The position numbers were made by a program, and so were the translations under genes. A DNA stretch of 64,000 nucleotides, from positions 1 through 64,000 of the forward strand of contig CAMCTU010000002.1 of NCBI GenBank assembly GCA_945878525.1, given 5' to 3'. Shown piece by piece: positions 1-8,007 of this stretch. Origin of the DNA: Sphingobacterium thalpophilum (GTDB lineage Bacteria; Bacteroidota; Bacteroidia; Sphingobacteriales; Sphingobacteriaceae). Each line of letters opens with the position of its first letter. The stretch's first letter is position 1. Under the pieces are notes generated by a model that saw only the letters and a program-made list of their open reading frames with translations, was not told the origin of the DNA and did not search any database.

Positions 1-158
1 TGGATACCGACGATGGTATATTTGAAGGTTCGATCATGGTGTACGTGAATAATACAAATCACCTGGATAACCTGATTATAAAACTCAGGGAAGTAGTTGG
101 AGTTAGCTCAGTAACCCGATTTGACTCGCAAGGTGAAGATATGGTAAAGGCTTCCTGA
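1..158 (+). CDS. C-terminal end of RelA/SpoT-type (p)ppGpp synthetase/hydrolase (partial)
   Basis: An open frame enters from the left edge (first full codon at base 3) and stops with TGA at 156-158. The 51 visible residues (starting DTDDGIFEGSIMVYVNN) form a beta-alpha-beta pattern ending in VVGVSSVTRFD, which looks like the C-terminal ACT domain of long Rel proteins. In that family the ACT domain regulates synthesis and hydrolysis of (p)ppGpp on the ribosome. The following fur and purA genes on the same strand match my recollection of Sphingobacteriaceae gene order. The catalytic domains lie outside the window, so the assignment rests on one short domain and on context; another ACT-domain protein is possible. 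Confidence 0.6.
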   Translation, partial: DTDDGIFEGSIMVYVNNTNHLDNLIIKLREVVGVSSVTRFDSQGEDMVKAS

Positions 159-188
159 ATTAAATATTAAATATTCTTATTTTTTGGA

Positions 189-196
189 TAAATTTG
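189..196 (+). promoter_or_regulatory. Putative Bacteroidota -7 element for fur/purA
   Basis: TAAATTTG matches the Bacteroidota -7 consensus TAnnTTTG and ends 19 nt before the fur start, giving a leader of about 15 nt. No good -33 TTG is seen at the usual distance. It would allow fur and purA to be transcribed independently of rel. Confidence 0.45.
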
Positions 197-215
197 GGCG
201 TCATTTAATCACATT

Positions 216-692
216 ATGCCCGGAAAAGATACAATTGCACTTGTTATTAAGATTTTTGAGGCTTATTTGGAGAACAAAAGCCTTAGAAAGACTCCTGAAC
301 GATATGCTATACTGGAGGAAATCTACTCACGTAATGATCATTTTGATGTGGAATCTTTGTATATCCACATGAAAAATAAAAAGTACAGGGTAAGCCGCGC
401 AACAGTTTACAACACACTTGAACTGTTAGTTTCATGTGATTTGGTTACCAAACATCAGTTTGGAAAGAATATGGCACAATTTGAAAAATCCTACGGCTAC
501 AAACAACACGACCATATTATTTGCATTGATTGTGGGAAAGTAGTAGAATTTTGTGATCCCAGAATACAACAAATTCAGAGCATGATGGGTGATATACTTA
601 AGTTTGATATCAAACACCATTCACTTAATTTATATGGAAATTGTACACGCCTGAAGGAAGGAAGTTGCGATTCATTTATCAATAAAAATTAA
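216..692 (+). CDS. Fur/PerR-family metal-dependent transcriptional repressor
   Basis: 158 residues, the normal length for the family. The N-terminal half is a winged helix ([14 protein letters not shown] is the recognition-helix signature). The C-terminal half carries the metal sensor [15 protein letters not shown] (CxxC near residues 102-105), a second histidine pair (KHHSLNLYG) and a late Cys pair ([11 protein letters not shown]), which with the CxxC would make the structural zinc site. Fur proteins bind Fe(II), or sense peroxide in PerR, and repress uptake or stress genes. The sequence does not decide between Fur, PerR and Zur. A competing frame beginning at 184 is rejected because it has no family features. 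It lies between rel and purA, separated from purA by 34 bp, so the two may be cotranscribed. Confidence 0.9.
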   Translation: MPGKDTIALVIKIFEAYLENKSLRKTPERYAILEEIYSRNDHFDVESLYIHMKNKKYRVSRATVYNTLELLVSCDLVTKHQFGKNMAQFEKSYGYKQHDHIICIDCGKVVEFCDPRIQQIQSMMGDILKFDIKHHSLNLYGNCTRLKEGSCDSFINKN

Positions 693-726
693 TCTACACA
701 TTTTAATACTCCCCCTATTTTAAATC

Positions 727-2001
727 ATGACTGTTGACGTATTGCTAGGCCTCCAATGGGGCGACGAAGGAAAAGGAAAAATTGTTGATGTGTTGAGTCC
801 GGAATATGACTTGATCGCTCGCTTTCAGGGCGGACCAAACGCTGGGCATACCCTGGAGTTTGACCAGCAGAAATACGTACTCAACACCATCCCTTCAGGA
901 ATATTCAATGATAATGCCATGAATTTAATTGGAAATGGTGTAGTTATTGATCCAATTATCCTGAAAAGAGAGCTTGATAACCTCAAAAAAAATGGGTTTG
1001 ACCCGGTTGCAAGAAAAAAAATGGTTATTGCCCGAAAAGCTCATCTTATTCTGCCTACTCATCAATTACTTGATGCCGCTTCGGAAAGCAATATGGGGGA
1101 AGGCAAAATCGGTTCAACCTTAAAAGGTATAGGGCCAACCTATATGGATAAAACCGGCAGGAATGGTTTGCGTGTGGGCGATACTATGCTCACTGATTTT
1201 CGCGAACGTTACATGCGCCTGGTCAATAAACACCGATCAATTTTATCCCATTATGGCGAGATCCCTGATTACTCAGAAAAAGAAGCAGCTTTTTTTGAAG
1301 CAGTTGAGTTATTGAAAACAATACCACAGGTTGATAGTGAACATTTTGTAAATCAATACCTCAGAGATGGTAAAAAAGTATTGGCGGAAGGTGCACAAGG
1401 CACAATGCTTGATATCGACTTTGGATCCTATCCATTTGTGACCTCATCGAACACAACAACTGCAGGTGCATGTACAGGACTCGGTGTTGCACCTAAAAAT
1501 ATTGGACATGTTATCGGGATATTTAAAGCGTATTGCACCCGGGTAGGAAGCGGTCCCTTTCCAACTGAACTGGACAATGAAATCGGTGAAGAACTCAGAA
1601 AAATCGGGCATGAATTCGGTGCTACCACAGGACGGCCACGCCGTTGCGGATGGATTGACCTTCCGGCATTAAAATATGCAATCATGTTGAATGGTGTTTC
1701 TGAGATGGTGATGACAAAAGCTGATGTACTCAGTGGATTTGAGACAATTTATGCTTGTACACATTACAAATATAATGGTGAGGTGGTTGATTATATGCCA
1801 TATGATATCAATGCAATTAAGGCTGAACCCATATTTGAAGCTATTCCCGGATGGAAGGAAGATCTGACTGCTATCAGAGAAATTGATGAAATTCCCGAAA
1901 AACTTAAGAATTACATAAGCTATCTTGAAAAGCATTTGGGTGTACCGATTAAATATCTCTCAGTTGGACCTGATCGTGTTCAAACGCTGACTCTTTGTTA
2001 A
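727..2001 (+). CDS. purA: Adenylosuccinate synthetase
   Basis: 424 residues, full length. PurA joins IMP and aspartate using GTP, the first committed step from IMP to AMP, in the cytoplasm. Visible signatures: the phosphate loop GDEGKGK (residues 12-18) with the catalytic Asp, GGPNAGHT (35-42) with the catalytic His, GIGPTYMDK, the switch segment VTSSNTTTAGACTGLG, and the GRPRRCGWIDL loop that binds aspartate. The start gives MTVDVLLGLQWGDEGKGK, the normal N-terminus. It follows fur by 34 bp; no terminator is seen between them. The other purine genes in the window, guaA and purF, are at separate loci. Confidence 0.98.
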   Translation: MTVDVLLGLQWGDEGKGKIVDVLSPEYDLIARFQGGPNAGHTLEFDQQKYVLNTIPSGIFNDNAMNLIGNGVVIDPIILKRELDNLKKNGFDPVARKKMVIARKAHLILPTHQLLDAASESNMGEGKIGSTLKGIGPTYMDKTGRNGLRVGDTMLTDFRERYMRLVNKHRSILSHYGEIPDYSEKEAAFFEAVELLKTIPQVDSEHFVNQYLRDGKKVLAEGAQGTMLDIDFGSYPFVTSSNTTTAGACTGLGVAPKNIGHVIGIFKAYCTRVGSGPFPTELDNEIGEELRKIGHEFGATTGRPRRCGWIDLPALKYAIMLNGVSEMVMTKADVLSGFETIYACTHYKYNGEVVDYMPYDINAIKAEPIFEAIPGWKEDLTAIREIDEIPEKLKNYISYLEKHLGVPIKYLSVGPDRVQTLTLC

Positions 2002-2048
2002 TCAGGGAGTCTGAATATCTTCAGAACATTTATTTGATTTAACTATCT

Positions 2049-3329
2049 ATGTTAAAGGTTTATTTTACTGATGATACAGATACTTTCAAATCAAAAGCAC
2101 TGGTCTGGGCTAATTCATTCAACACAGCATGTTATTTTGATTCAAATAATTTTTCGGATCCCTACTCCGCATTTGGGGTATTTATTGGGGCAGGCAAAAT
2201 AGCTGAGTTAATTGATTCTGAAAAGAGCTCATTCGCAGAGCTGGAACAGTTCTTAAGCTCAAACAAAGCCTATATCCCAGGATATTTTTCTTATGACCTA
2301 AAAAATGAAATTGAAAATCTTAAATCAGAAAATCCGGATAACCTTAATTTTCCCGAAATTCATTTTTTTCTGCCAGAGCACAGTATTCTGATCAAAAATA
2401 ATGAAATAAGTATTTTCAGTGAACAGACAGATGAGGTTTGGAGTTTAATAAACCAAACTATTCTGGATCAATCTAAAGAACAGGTATCTGTACCCGAAAT
2501 ACTCGGAAGATTCAATCGTAACGAATACATTCAAACAGTCCGGGAAATTCAGAAACATATTCAAAGAGGAGATATCTATGAGATGAATTTCTGTCAGGAA
2601 TTTTATTCGGAGGATGCTGTAATTAATCCACTGGAACTATTTACTGAACTGAATAATCTTTCTCCTACCCCTTTTGCCAATTACTTTAAAATAGATGATC
2701 AGTATATCATTTCGGCAACTCCTGAGCGCTTTTTGAGTCGTAGAGGTAACAAATTGATCAGTCAGCCAATTAAAGGAACATCTTCCCGAAACTCCGATTC
2801 AAAAAGAGACAGAATACAGAAGGAAGAACTGCTTTTGAATGAAAAAGAACGAGCAGAGAATGTCATGATTGTCGATCTTGTTCGGAATGACCTTACCAAA
2901 AGTGCAAAACCGGGAACGGTTAGAGTAGAAGAACTTTTTGGTATTTATAGCTTTAAACAGGTTCACCAAATGATCTCTACAGTAGTTTGCGAGAGGGATG
3001 AAGATCTGTCAAATCCCAAGATTATTGCCAATACGTTCCCAATGGGATCAATGACCGGTGCTCCAAAAATAAAGGCAATGCAATTGGCAGAAAAATATGA
3101 ACGAAGCAAACGCGGTGTTTATTCAGGTGCTATTGGATATTTTGCACCTGATGGGGATTTTGATTTTAATGTGGTAATCCGTACCATTCTTTACAACAAA
3201 GATCAGAAATATCTTTCATTCCATGTTGGCAGTGCCATAACTCTTGATTCAGATCCTGAGAAAGAGTACGAGGAATGTCTTTTGAAAGGCAAAGCAATAA
3301 GGGCAGTTTTGAATCAAACGATACCCTGA
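2049..3329 (+). CDS. pabB: Aminodeoxychorismate synthase component I (chorismate-binding)
   Basis: 426 residues covering the chorismate-binding fold. With a glutaminase partner (PabA) it turns chorismate into 4-amino-4-deoxychorismate for p-aminobenzoate and folate. The decisive motif is PIKGT near residues 240-244: PabB enzymes have this Lys nucleophile where anthranilate synthase TrpE has PIAGT. Also seen are IVDLVRNDL (near 273), GSMTGAPKIKAM (near 333-344) and YSGAIGYFAPDGDFDFNV. The glutaminase and the lyase PabC are not in the window. It lies 47 bp after purA on the same strand. Its stop is only 10 bp from the end of a decayed minus-strand gene. Confidence 0.92.
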   Translation: MLKVYFTDDTDTFKSKALVWANSFNTACYFDSNNFSDPYSAFGVFIGAGKIAELIDSEKSSFAELEQFLSSNKAYIPGYFSYDLKNEIENLKSENPDNLNFPEIHFFLPEHSILIKNNEISIFSEQTDEVWSLINQTILDQSKEQVSVPEILGRFNRNEYIQTVREIQKHIQRGDIYEMNFCQEFYSEDAVINPLELFTELNNLSPTPFANYFKIDDQYIISATPERFLSRRGNKLISQPIKGTSSRNSDSKRDRIQKEELLLNEKERAENVMIVDLVRNDLTKSAKPGTVRVEELFGIYSFKQVHQMISTVVCERDEDLSNPKIIANTFPMGSMTGAPKIKAMQLAEKYERSKRGVYSGAIGYFAPDGDFDFNVVIRTILYNKDQKYLSFHVGSAITLDSDPEKEYEECLLKGKAIRAVLNQTIP

Positions 3330-3339
3330 TTTTTAACTT

Positions 3340-3530
3340 CTATTTAATTTTTGCACCGGTGTAATACTGGCGAGCTTCTGGTATAAGTTTCCTGATTGCG
3401 GCAATCCTTCTTGCATCACTCGCATGTGAGCTTATAAATTCAGGAGATTCACCTGTGGCGGCACCTGAGCGCATGAAAACAAGAAGATCACCATCGCTAA
3501 TGCGACGATCTTGTCTAATTTTTTCATCAT
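3340..3530 (-). pseudogene. Internally deleted remnant of an M48-family metallopeptidase lipoprotein
   Basis: On the minus strand, ATGATG at 3530-3525 opens a frame reading MMKKLDKIVALAMVIFLFSC then AQVPPQ, a typical lipoprotein signal (lipobox FLFSC), and stops at 3432. Overlapping it in another frame, and running to the TAG at 3342-3340, is GESPEFISSHASDARRIAAI followed by RKLIPEARQYYTGAKIK. That resembles the C-terminus of Oma1/YggG-type M48 peptidases, usually PPEFLSTHPSDxxRI...LPEA. The catalytic middle with HEXXH is missing and the two ends are out of frame. I infer an ancestral gene downstream of plsY that lost about 200 codons. A chance short lipoprotein ORF is the alternative for the N-terminal part, but the C-terminal match is hard to explain by chance. 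Confidence 0.65.
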
Positions 3531-3548
3531 TAGAATTAGATAATCTGA

Positions 3549-4196
3549 TTAATGAGCTTTTCGTTTAAACAGATCTACTCTGGGTTCTTCTCCTTTGAGT
3601 AGTCGCTCAATATTCTTTTGATGTGTTACTAAAATGAGTATGCAAATACACATTCCATAAAGTAAGACGGAACGTATTGGAGATTGAAATATGAATATTA
3701 TGCTAAGGGGGAATGAAAATCCCGCCATAATTGAACTGAGTGATACATATTTGAAAACGAGCAGAAATACAACAAAGGTAAGAACGCAAAGCATCGCTGC
3801 CTCTGTGTGTACTGCCAATATCATACCAAATAATGTAGCAACCCCTTTTCCTCCACGAAATCCAGCAAAAACAGGGAATAAGTGACCAAATACCGCGGTT
3901 ACTCCAAGAGCGAGCTGATAATTTACAAACTGAACCGAATCTTGGGGTCCGGTAAGTGAAAGGCCGATAAGATAAGCAAGATTGGTTGCCGTATAGCCTT
4001 TAAAAATATCAAGAAACATGACGGCTATACCTGCCTTTTTACCTAAAACTCTGAATGTATTTGTAGCACCGGCATTTCCACTACCGTATTCACGAATATC
4101 TATCCCATAAAATGCCTGTCCTATCCAAACCGCCATAGGAATTGAACCGAAAAGATATGAAAGAATCAAAGCTGAGAGCGAGTAAATCGAAATCAT
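3549..4196 (-). CDS. plsY: Glycerol-3-phosphate acyltransferase (acyl-phosphate dependent)
   Basis: 215 residues, inner-membrane protein with about five hydrophobic helices. PlsY acylates glycerol-3-phosphate at sn-1 from acyl-phosphate, the first step of phospholipid synthesis in most bacteria. Family motifs are clear: YLFGSIPMAVWIG (motif 1, near 14-26), GSGNAGATNTFRVLG (motif 2, near 38-52, glycine-rich with the conserved Asn and Thr) and GFRGGKGVATLFG (motif 3, near 112-124). PlsX, which supplies the acyl-phosphate, is not in the window. nadC ends 48 bp upstream on the same strand, so plsY is probably its second cistron. The upstream sequence TGAATTTG is one base off a -7 element. Confidence 0.96.
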   Translation of the reverse strand: MISIYSLSALILSYLFGSIPMAVWIGQAFYGIDIREYGSGNAGATNTFRVLGKKAGIAVMFLDIFKGYTATNLAYLIGLSLTGPQDSVQFVNYQLALGVTAVFGHLFPVFAGFRGGKGVATLFGMILAVHTEAAMLCVLTFVVFLLVFKYVSLSSIMAGFSFPLSIIFIFQSPIRSVLLYGMCICILILVTHQKNIERLLKGEEPRVDLFKRKAH

Positions 4197-4244
4197 TCTT
4201 TACAATATTACAAATTCATTCGGGTGTATAAATGAAAAAAAAAA

Positions 4245-5102
4245 TTATTTGGATTTTGATGCCTTCAGGCTCATATCCAAACTTTTCACTGAATGTGTTA
4301 ATGCACCCATGGAAACATAGTCAACTCCACATTTCGCGTAATCTAAAACATTTTGCTCAGTTATACCTCCTGAGGCTTCTGTGATATAGGTTCCATTAAT
4401 CAAGGTTACAGCCTCCTTCAATGTTAAAAGACTAAAATTATCAAGTAAAATCCGATCTATTTTTCCAAATTTCATCACTTCATTTAATTCATCCAGATTT
4501 CTGACTTCAACCTCAACCGGTATGTTTATTTTATTTTTGATAAGATAAGATTGGGCAGAGCTTATTGCCTTGGCGATACCCCCTGCATAGTCGACATGAT
4601 TATCTTTAATCAAAATCATATCATAGAGGCCGAATCTATGGTTTACTCCTCCCCCAATCTTGACAGCCAATTTTTCGATATAACGAATTCCGGGTGTAGT
4701 TTTACGGGTGTCAAGTACCTTAGTCCCTGTTCCTTCAAGCTTTTTAACTATCCGATTAGTTGTACTGGCAATTCCACTCATCCTCTGCATTGTATTCAAA
4801 ACCAGGCGCTCAGCTTTAAGTATGGAGTGAACACTTCCACTTACATAAAATGCTGCATCACCAGAATTAACAATATCCCCATCATGAATAAGCACATCTA
4901 ACTTCAGATCAGGATCAACGGCCTTAAAAATCTCTAAGGCAACTTCGATCCCGGCTATGATTCCATTCTCTTTAATAAGAAGTTTTGCGGTTCCAGTTTG
5001 GCCAACCGGTATGGTAGACAGCGATGTATGATCACCGTCGCCAATATCTTCAGACAGAGCATTCAAAATGAAAGGCTCTAATATTGTTTTGTTTAAGTTC
5101 AT
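4245..5102 (-). CDS. nadC: Nicotinate-nucleotide pyrophosphorylase (quinolinate phosphoribosyltransferase)
   Basis: 285 residues, full length. NadC condenses quinolinate with PRPP and decarboxylates it to nicotinate mononucleotide, the entry to de novo NAD synthesis. Characteristic segments: EDIGDGDHTS near residues 18-27, the ADP-ribosyl-type arginine stretch LDTRKTTPGIRYIEKLAVKI, HRFGLYDMILIKDNHVDYAG, EVEVRNLDEL, and the barrel end EASGGITEQNVLDYAKCGVD with VSMGALTHSVK. nadA and nadB are absent here; NAD kinase (nadK) is about 56 kb away in the window. It is divergent from gpmI across a 393-bp intergenic region containing a good promoter element. Confidence 0.97.
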   Translation of the reverse strand: MNLNKTILEPFILNALSEDIGDGDHTSLSTIPVGQTGTAKLLIKENGIIAGIEVALEIFKAVDPDLKLDVLIHDGDIVNSGDAAFYVSGSVHSILKAERLVLNTMQRMSGIASTTNRIVKKLEGTGTKVLDTRKTTPGIRYIEKLAVKIGGGVNHRFGLYDMILIKDNHVDYAGGIAKAISSAQSYLIKNKINIPVEVEVRNLDELNEVMKFGKIDRILLDNFSLLTLKEAVTLINGTYITEASGGITEQNVLDYAKCGVDYVSMGALTHSVKSLDMSLKASKSK

Positions 5103-5480
5103 TCTACTTGGTCAGACAAAAATAGAAATACTTAGCTATATTTCTTATTCTTTGTCGCTTTCGATATTAATTGAATTGATTAGAAATTTATTACTATTAA
5201 CTCCCATCGTCGCAGATATTCTATAATTGCTCTTTAATGTAAAAGAACTCCAAACTTAAGTTTGAACTGGAACTGAGTCTGTGAATTACTTTTACCGATA
5301 GTGGCCTTCGTTTAGAAAAAAAATGCGAAGGATTCATTCTGACAAGGCTTTTGAATATTTGTCCTCTTCCGAAAGAATATTTAATTCAACTTCATTTAAA
5401 AAGTAATTGGCTCCCATTTCTATTAAAGGTAATACTAAAAGTAAGCCGTGATACAAAAAATACTAACTTATTTAATTTGA
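5103..5480. other. Divergent nadC/gpmI intergenic region with palindrome
   Basis: 378 bp without a believable gene. It holds the nadC -7 element and a perfect 14-bp palindrome CAAACTTAAGTTTG (5251-5264) that contains TAAGTTTG on each strand, so it could act as a -7 element in both directions or as an operator. A weak hairpin CCTTCG/CGAAGG (5305-5310, 5326-5331) has a 15-nt loop. The rest is AT-rich with frequent stops. A minus-strand ORF at 5392-5586 is judged a chance frame. Confidence 0.5.
5117..5124 (-). promoter_or_regulatory. Putative -7 promoter element of nadC
   Basis: Read on the minus strand the bases are TATTTTTG, an exact TAnnTTTG match, 14 nt before the nadC ATG. It predicts a leader of about 10 nt. 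I see no clear -33 TTG upstream. Confidence 0.5.
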
Positions 5481-5483
5481 GTG

Positions 5484-5491
5484 TATATTTG
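5484..5491 (+). promoter_or_regulatory. Putative -7 promoter element of gpmI, abutting the start codon
   Basis: TATATTTG is an exact TAnnTTTG match. Transcription normally begins about 4-5 nt after this element, at 5495-5496, which is the first base of the GTG start codon of gpmI. The mRNA would then be leaderless. This also argues against the longer frame that begins inside the element at 5481. Confidence 0.5.
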
Positions 5492-5495
5492 TGTT

Positions 5496-7019
5496 GTGGA
5501 AAATAAAAAAGCAATACTTTTAATTCTAGACGGCTGGGGATACGGAAAACACGATAAATCTGATGCTGTAAGTGTAGCCAGAACACCTTTTTTCGATCAA
5601 TTAATTAAGAACCATCCTAATTCGAAATTGCAGGCTTCAGGGGAGTCTGTTGGCTTGCCTGGCGGACAGATGGGCAACTCGGAAGTTGGCCACATGAACC
5701 TGGGTGCAGGAAGAGTTATTTATCAGGAATTAGGCCGAATAAACAAGGCTGTCAAAGAAAATGAACTCAACGATCACCCGGTTATTAAATCGGCTTTTAA
5801 TTATGCAAATACAGCAAACAAAAATGTACACTTCATAGGATTATTATCTGATGGTGGCGTTCATTCTCATATTGATCATCTGAAAGGCTTGTGTGATGCA
5901 GCAAAATCCAATGATGTAAAAAACGTGTTTATTCACGCCTTTATGGATGGAAGGGATACTGATCCAACTTCCGGCATTAGATTCATAGAGGAACTTGAAC
6001 ATCACCTGAAGCAATCATCGGGCATCATCGCTTCTGTTATTGGCCGATATTATGCAATGGATAGAGACAGTCGCTGGGAACGGGTTAAACTGGCCTACGA
6101 CCTCCTGGTTAATGGTTCAGGAAAGCTAAGTAAGGATATTCCAGAAAGTATAAAGCAATCATATGAAGCTGGAATCACTGATGAATTCATCGAACCGATC
6201 GCTAAAACAGGCATAAACGGGATGCCTATCGGGCAAATTAAACCCGGCGATGTGGTCATTTGTTTTAATTTCAGAACTGACCGGGGAAGAGAGATTACTA
6301 CAGTATTAACACAGAATTCATTTCCTGAATTTCAAATGCATCCTTTAGATCTTTATTATGTAACAATGACCACATATGACGAAACATTTAAAAATGTTCG
6401 TGTAATATTTACAAAAGATGATTTGAATGAAACCCTTGGTGCCGTGCTTGAGCAAAATCATAAAAATCAAATCAGGATTGCCGAAACAGAAAAATATCCG
6501 CATGTCACTTTTTTCTTCTCAGGTGGAAGAGAAAAGGAATTTAACAATGAAAAAAGGATTCTGATTCCCTCTCCAAAGGTTTCAACTTATGATCTGCAAC
6601 CAGAAATGAGTGCTGCCCTCATCGCTGATGCGATCTGTCCTGAACTTGAGAGTGGATGGCCTGATTTCGTCTGCCTGAATTTCGCCAATCCGGATATGGT
6701 TGGGCATACCGGCGTTTTCAGCGCAGTAGTCAAAGCCGTTGAAACCGTTGACCAATGTCTAAAGCAAGTAGTAGAATGTGGTATAAAAAATGGTTATTCC
6801 TTTATTATCCTTGCTGATCATGGTAATGCAGATTTCATGATTAATGAGGATGGATCTCCAAATACCGCACACACTACAAACCTCGTTCCCTGTATATTGA
6901 TAGATAAGGACTACCACAAGATCGGAGATGGAAAACTTGGGGATGTTGCACCAACTATTCTAAAATTAATGAATATTAAATCGCCCGAAATAATGAGTGG
7001 TGAAGTTTTGGTTTCTTAA
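5496..7019 (+). CDS. gpmI: 2,3-bisphosphoglycerate-independent phosphoglycerate mutase
   Basis: 507 residues from the GTG at 5496. GpmI interconverts 3- and 2-phosphoglycerate in glycolysis through a phosphoserine intermediate and two Mn ions. The N-terminus MENKKAILLILDGWGYG carries the metal-binding Asp. The catalytic serine in GQMGNSEVGH is residue 62 with this start, the same number as in the well-studied Bacillus enzymes, which supports it over a GTG at 5481. Also seen are FMDGRDTDP, GRYYAMDRDSRWER, FRTDRGREIT and the C-terminal metal motif LADHGNADFM. The stop overlaps the ATG of the following lipoprotein gene (TAATG), so the two are cotranscribed. Confidence 0.97.
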   Translation: MENKKAILLILDGWGYGKHDKSDAVSVARTPFFDQLIKNHPNSKLQASGESVGLPGGQMGNSEVGHMNLGAGRVIYQELGRINKAVKENELNDHPVIKSAFNYANTANKNVHFIGLLSDGGVHSHIDHLKGLCDAAKSNDVKNVFIHAFMDGRDTDPTSGIRFIEELEHHLKQSSGIIASVIGRYYAMDRDSRWERVKLAYDLLVNGSGKLSKDIPESIKQSYEAGITDEFIEPIAKTGINGMPIGQIKPGDVVICFNFRTDRGREITTVLTQNSFPEFQMHPLDLYYVTMTTYDETFKNVRVIFTKDDLNETLGAVLEQNHKNQIRIAETEKYPHVTFFFSGGREKEFNNEKRILIPSPKVSTYDLQPEMSAALIADAICPELESGWPDFVCLNFANPDMVGHTGVFSAVVKAVETVDQCLKQVVECGIKNGYSFIILADHGNADFMINEDGSPNTAHTTNLVPCILIDKDYHKIGDGKLGDVAPTILKLMNIKSPEIMSGEVLVS

Positions 7020-7552
7020 TGAATCGCAGGCTAGCTCTCTTATTTGTTGTTTTCATTTCATCCTGTACCATTCAGGAGGAAACGAAATCAAAATATGATT
7101 TTTTTGACATTAAAGGATTTTTTGAAGCTGAAGCTAAACGATTGAGCCAAAAAAGAACACTATCAAACAAAATAGTGACTCAAAACAATCAGTCAGAAAT
7201 TAAAAAAGGGCTTCCTGTTGACTGGAATGATGAACTTGCTCTTTTCATTGCCTCAGATTTAAATAAACCAGCCTGGATCAATAGTTATAAGCGATCTGAG
7301 GATGATTTAAGAATAAGCTATCTTGCCATTGATACAAATCTGCGTACACGTTACATTGAAATAAAAAAGGACCAAAACGGAAAGGCTTTCTTTTTCAAAA
7401 TAAAAAACATTTCCCGAAATATGCTTTATGAATCGTCAGAAGAACTGACCTACATACCGGATTCATCGTACACAATTAATAAAAATCAAAGAGTACGATT
7501 TCTAGGGAATAATCAATATCAGATTAAAGGAACAATCACTCACAGAAAATAA
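7019..7552 (+). CDS. Small lipoprotein of unknown function coupled to gpmI
   Basis: 177 residues. The N-terminus MNRRLALLFVVFISSC is a short lipoprotein signal with the acylated Cys at position 16, so the mature protein should be membrane-anchored in the envelope. The mature part is charged, with an N-terminal helical stretch (YDFFDIKGFFEAEAKRL) followed by predicted beta strands (ending YQIKGTITHRK). I do not recognise a named domain. Its ATG overlaps the gpmI stop by one base, indicating translational coupling, but nothing suggests a glycolytic role. I believe similar lipoproteins follow gpmI in related genomes, but cannot check this here. Confidence 0.8.
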   Translation: MNRRLALLFVVFISSCTIQEETKSKYDFFDIKGFFEAEAKRLSQKRTLSNKIVTQNNQSEIKKGLPVDWNDELALFIASDLNKPAWINSYKRSEDDLRISYLAIDTNLRTRYIEIKKDQNGKAFFFKIKNISRNMLYESSEELTYIPDSSYTINKNQRVRFLGNNQYQIKGTITHRK

Positions 7553-7554
7553 AA

Positions 7555-7917
7555 TCAGGATTCATGATCCCGGCTTTCTTGAAATACAGATAACTTCCTG
7601 TATAGAAATCCATTATAAATTATCAAAACCAGTAGCCCGACTATAAAAAATACTGTTGCAACAGGACGTAGCGAATCATCAAAATAAAATTCACCAATCA
7701 TCCAGGTGGTATTTGCCATGATCCAAAAGCAAACCGCCAGATTATGGTAGAATTCAGAAACTAATTTTCTAAACTTAAAAGTGATAAAGAATGCAATGAA
7801 CAGCGTCGGGAAAATCATAATTATTCCCAGCAACTGCAAATCCAATACCCAACATGTGTCCTTGACCAACCAACAGGCAATATGCATGTTCTCAACCTTT
7901 CTAATTGATTTTATCAT
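7555..7917 (-). CDS. Conserved small integral membrane protein of unknown function
   Basis: 120 residues with about three membrane helices (roughly 25-48, 60-78 and 85-105) and short charged loops. Distinctive motifs are HIACWLVKDTCWVLDLQLLG near the N-terminus, YHNLAVCFWIMANTTWMIGEF and RPVATVFFIVGLLVLIIY. They look like a family I recall as a hypothetical membrane protein in Bacteroidota; I know no function for it. The start is uncertain: Met11 (base 7887), just before HIACWL, fits the conserved part better. It converges with the gpmI lipoprotein gene, with only 2 bp between stops, and lies downstream of the 8008-8622 gene behind a terminator. Confidence 0.75.
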   Translation of the reverse strand: MIKSIRKVENMHIACWLVKDTCWVLDLQLLGIIMIFPTLFIAFFITFKFRKLVSEFYHNLAVCFWIMANTTWMIGEFYFDDSLRPVATVFFIVGLLVLIIYNGFLYRKLSVFQESRDHES

Positions 7918-7964
7918 TTAACGTTTTCTTGCGGGCGAATATCTTTAAATTTCCTGTAAAAAAG

Positions 7965-7987
7965 AAAACCCGGATAAACCGGGTTTT
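7965..7987 (-). terminator. Rho-independent terminator after the TPR gene
   Basis: A 9-bp perfect stem AAAACCCGG/CCGGGTTTT with a 5-nt loop, followed on the minus strand by a T-rich run. It lies 21 bp past the stop of the TPR gene at 8008. Confidence 0.85.
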
Positions 7988-8007
7988 TAAGACAATTGAA
8001 ATAAATT

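Noticed and set aside
184-372. A 62-codon plus-strand frame overlapping the start of fur
   Set aside because: It has no family similarity and lies in another frame of the Fur protein, whose winged-helix and metal motifs are clear.
5305-5331. CCTTCG/CGAAGG hairpin in the nadC/gpmI region
   Set aside because: The stem is only 6 bp with a 15-nt loop and no T-run; it is too weak to call a terminator.
5392-5586. A minus-strand frame upstream of and inside gpmI
   Set aside because: It overlaps the N-terminus of gpmI, has low-complexity hydrophobic content and no start signal; judged a chance frame.
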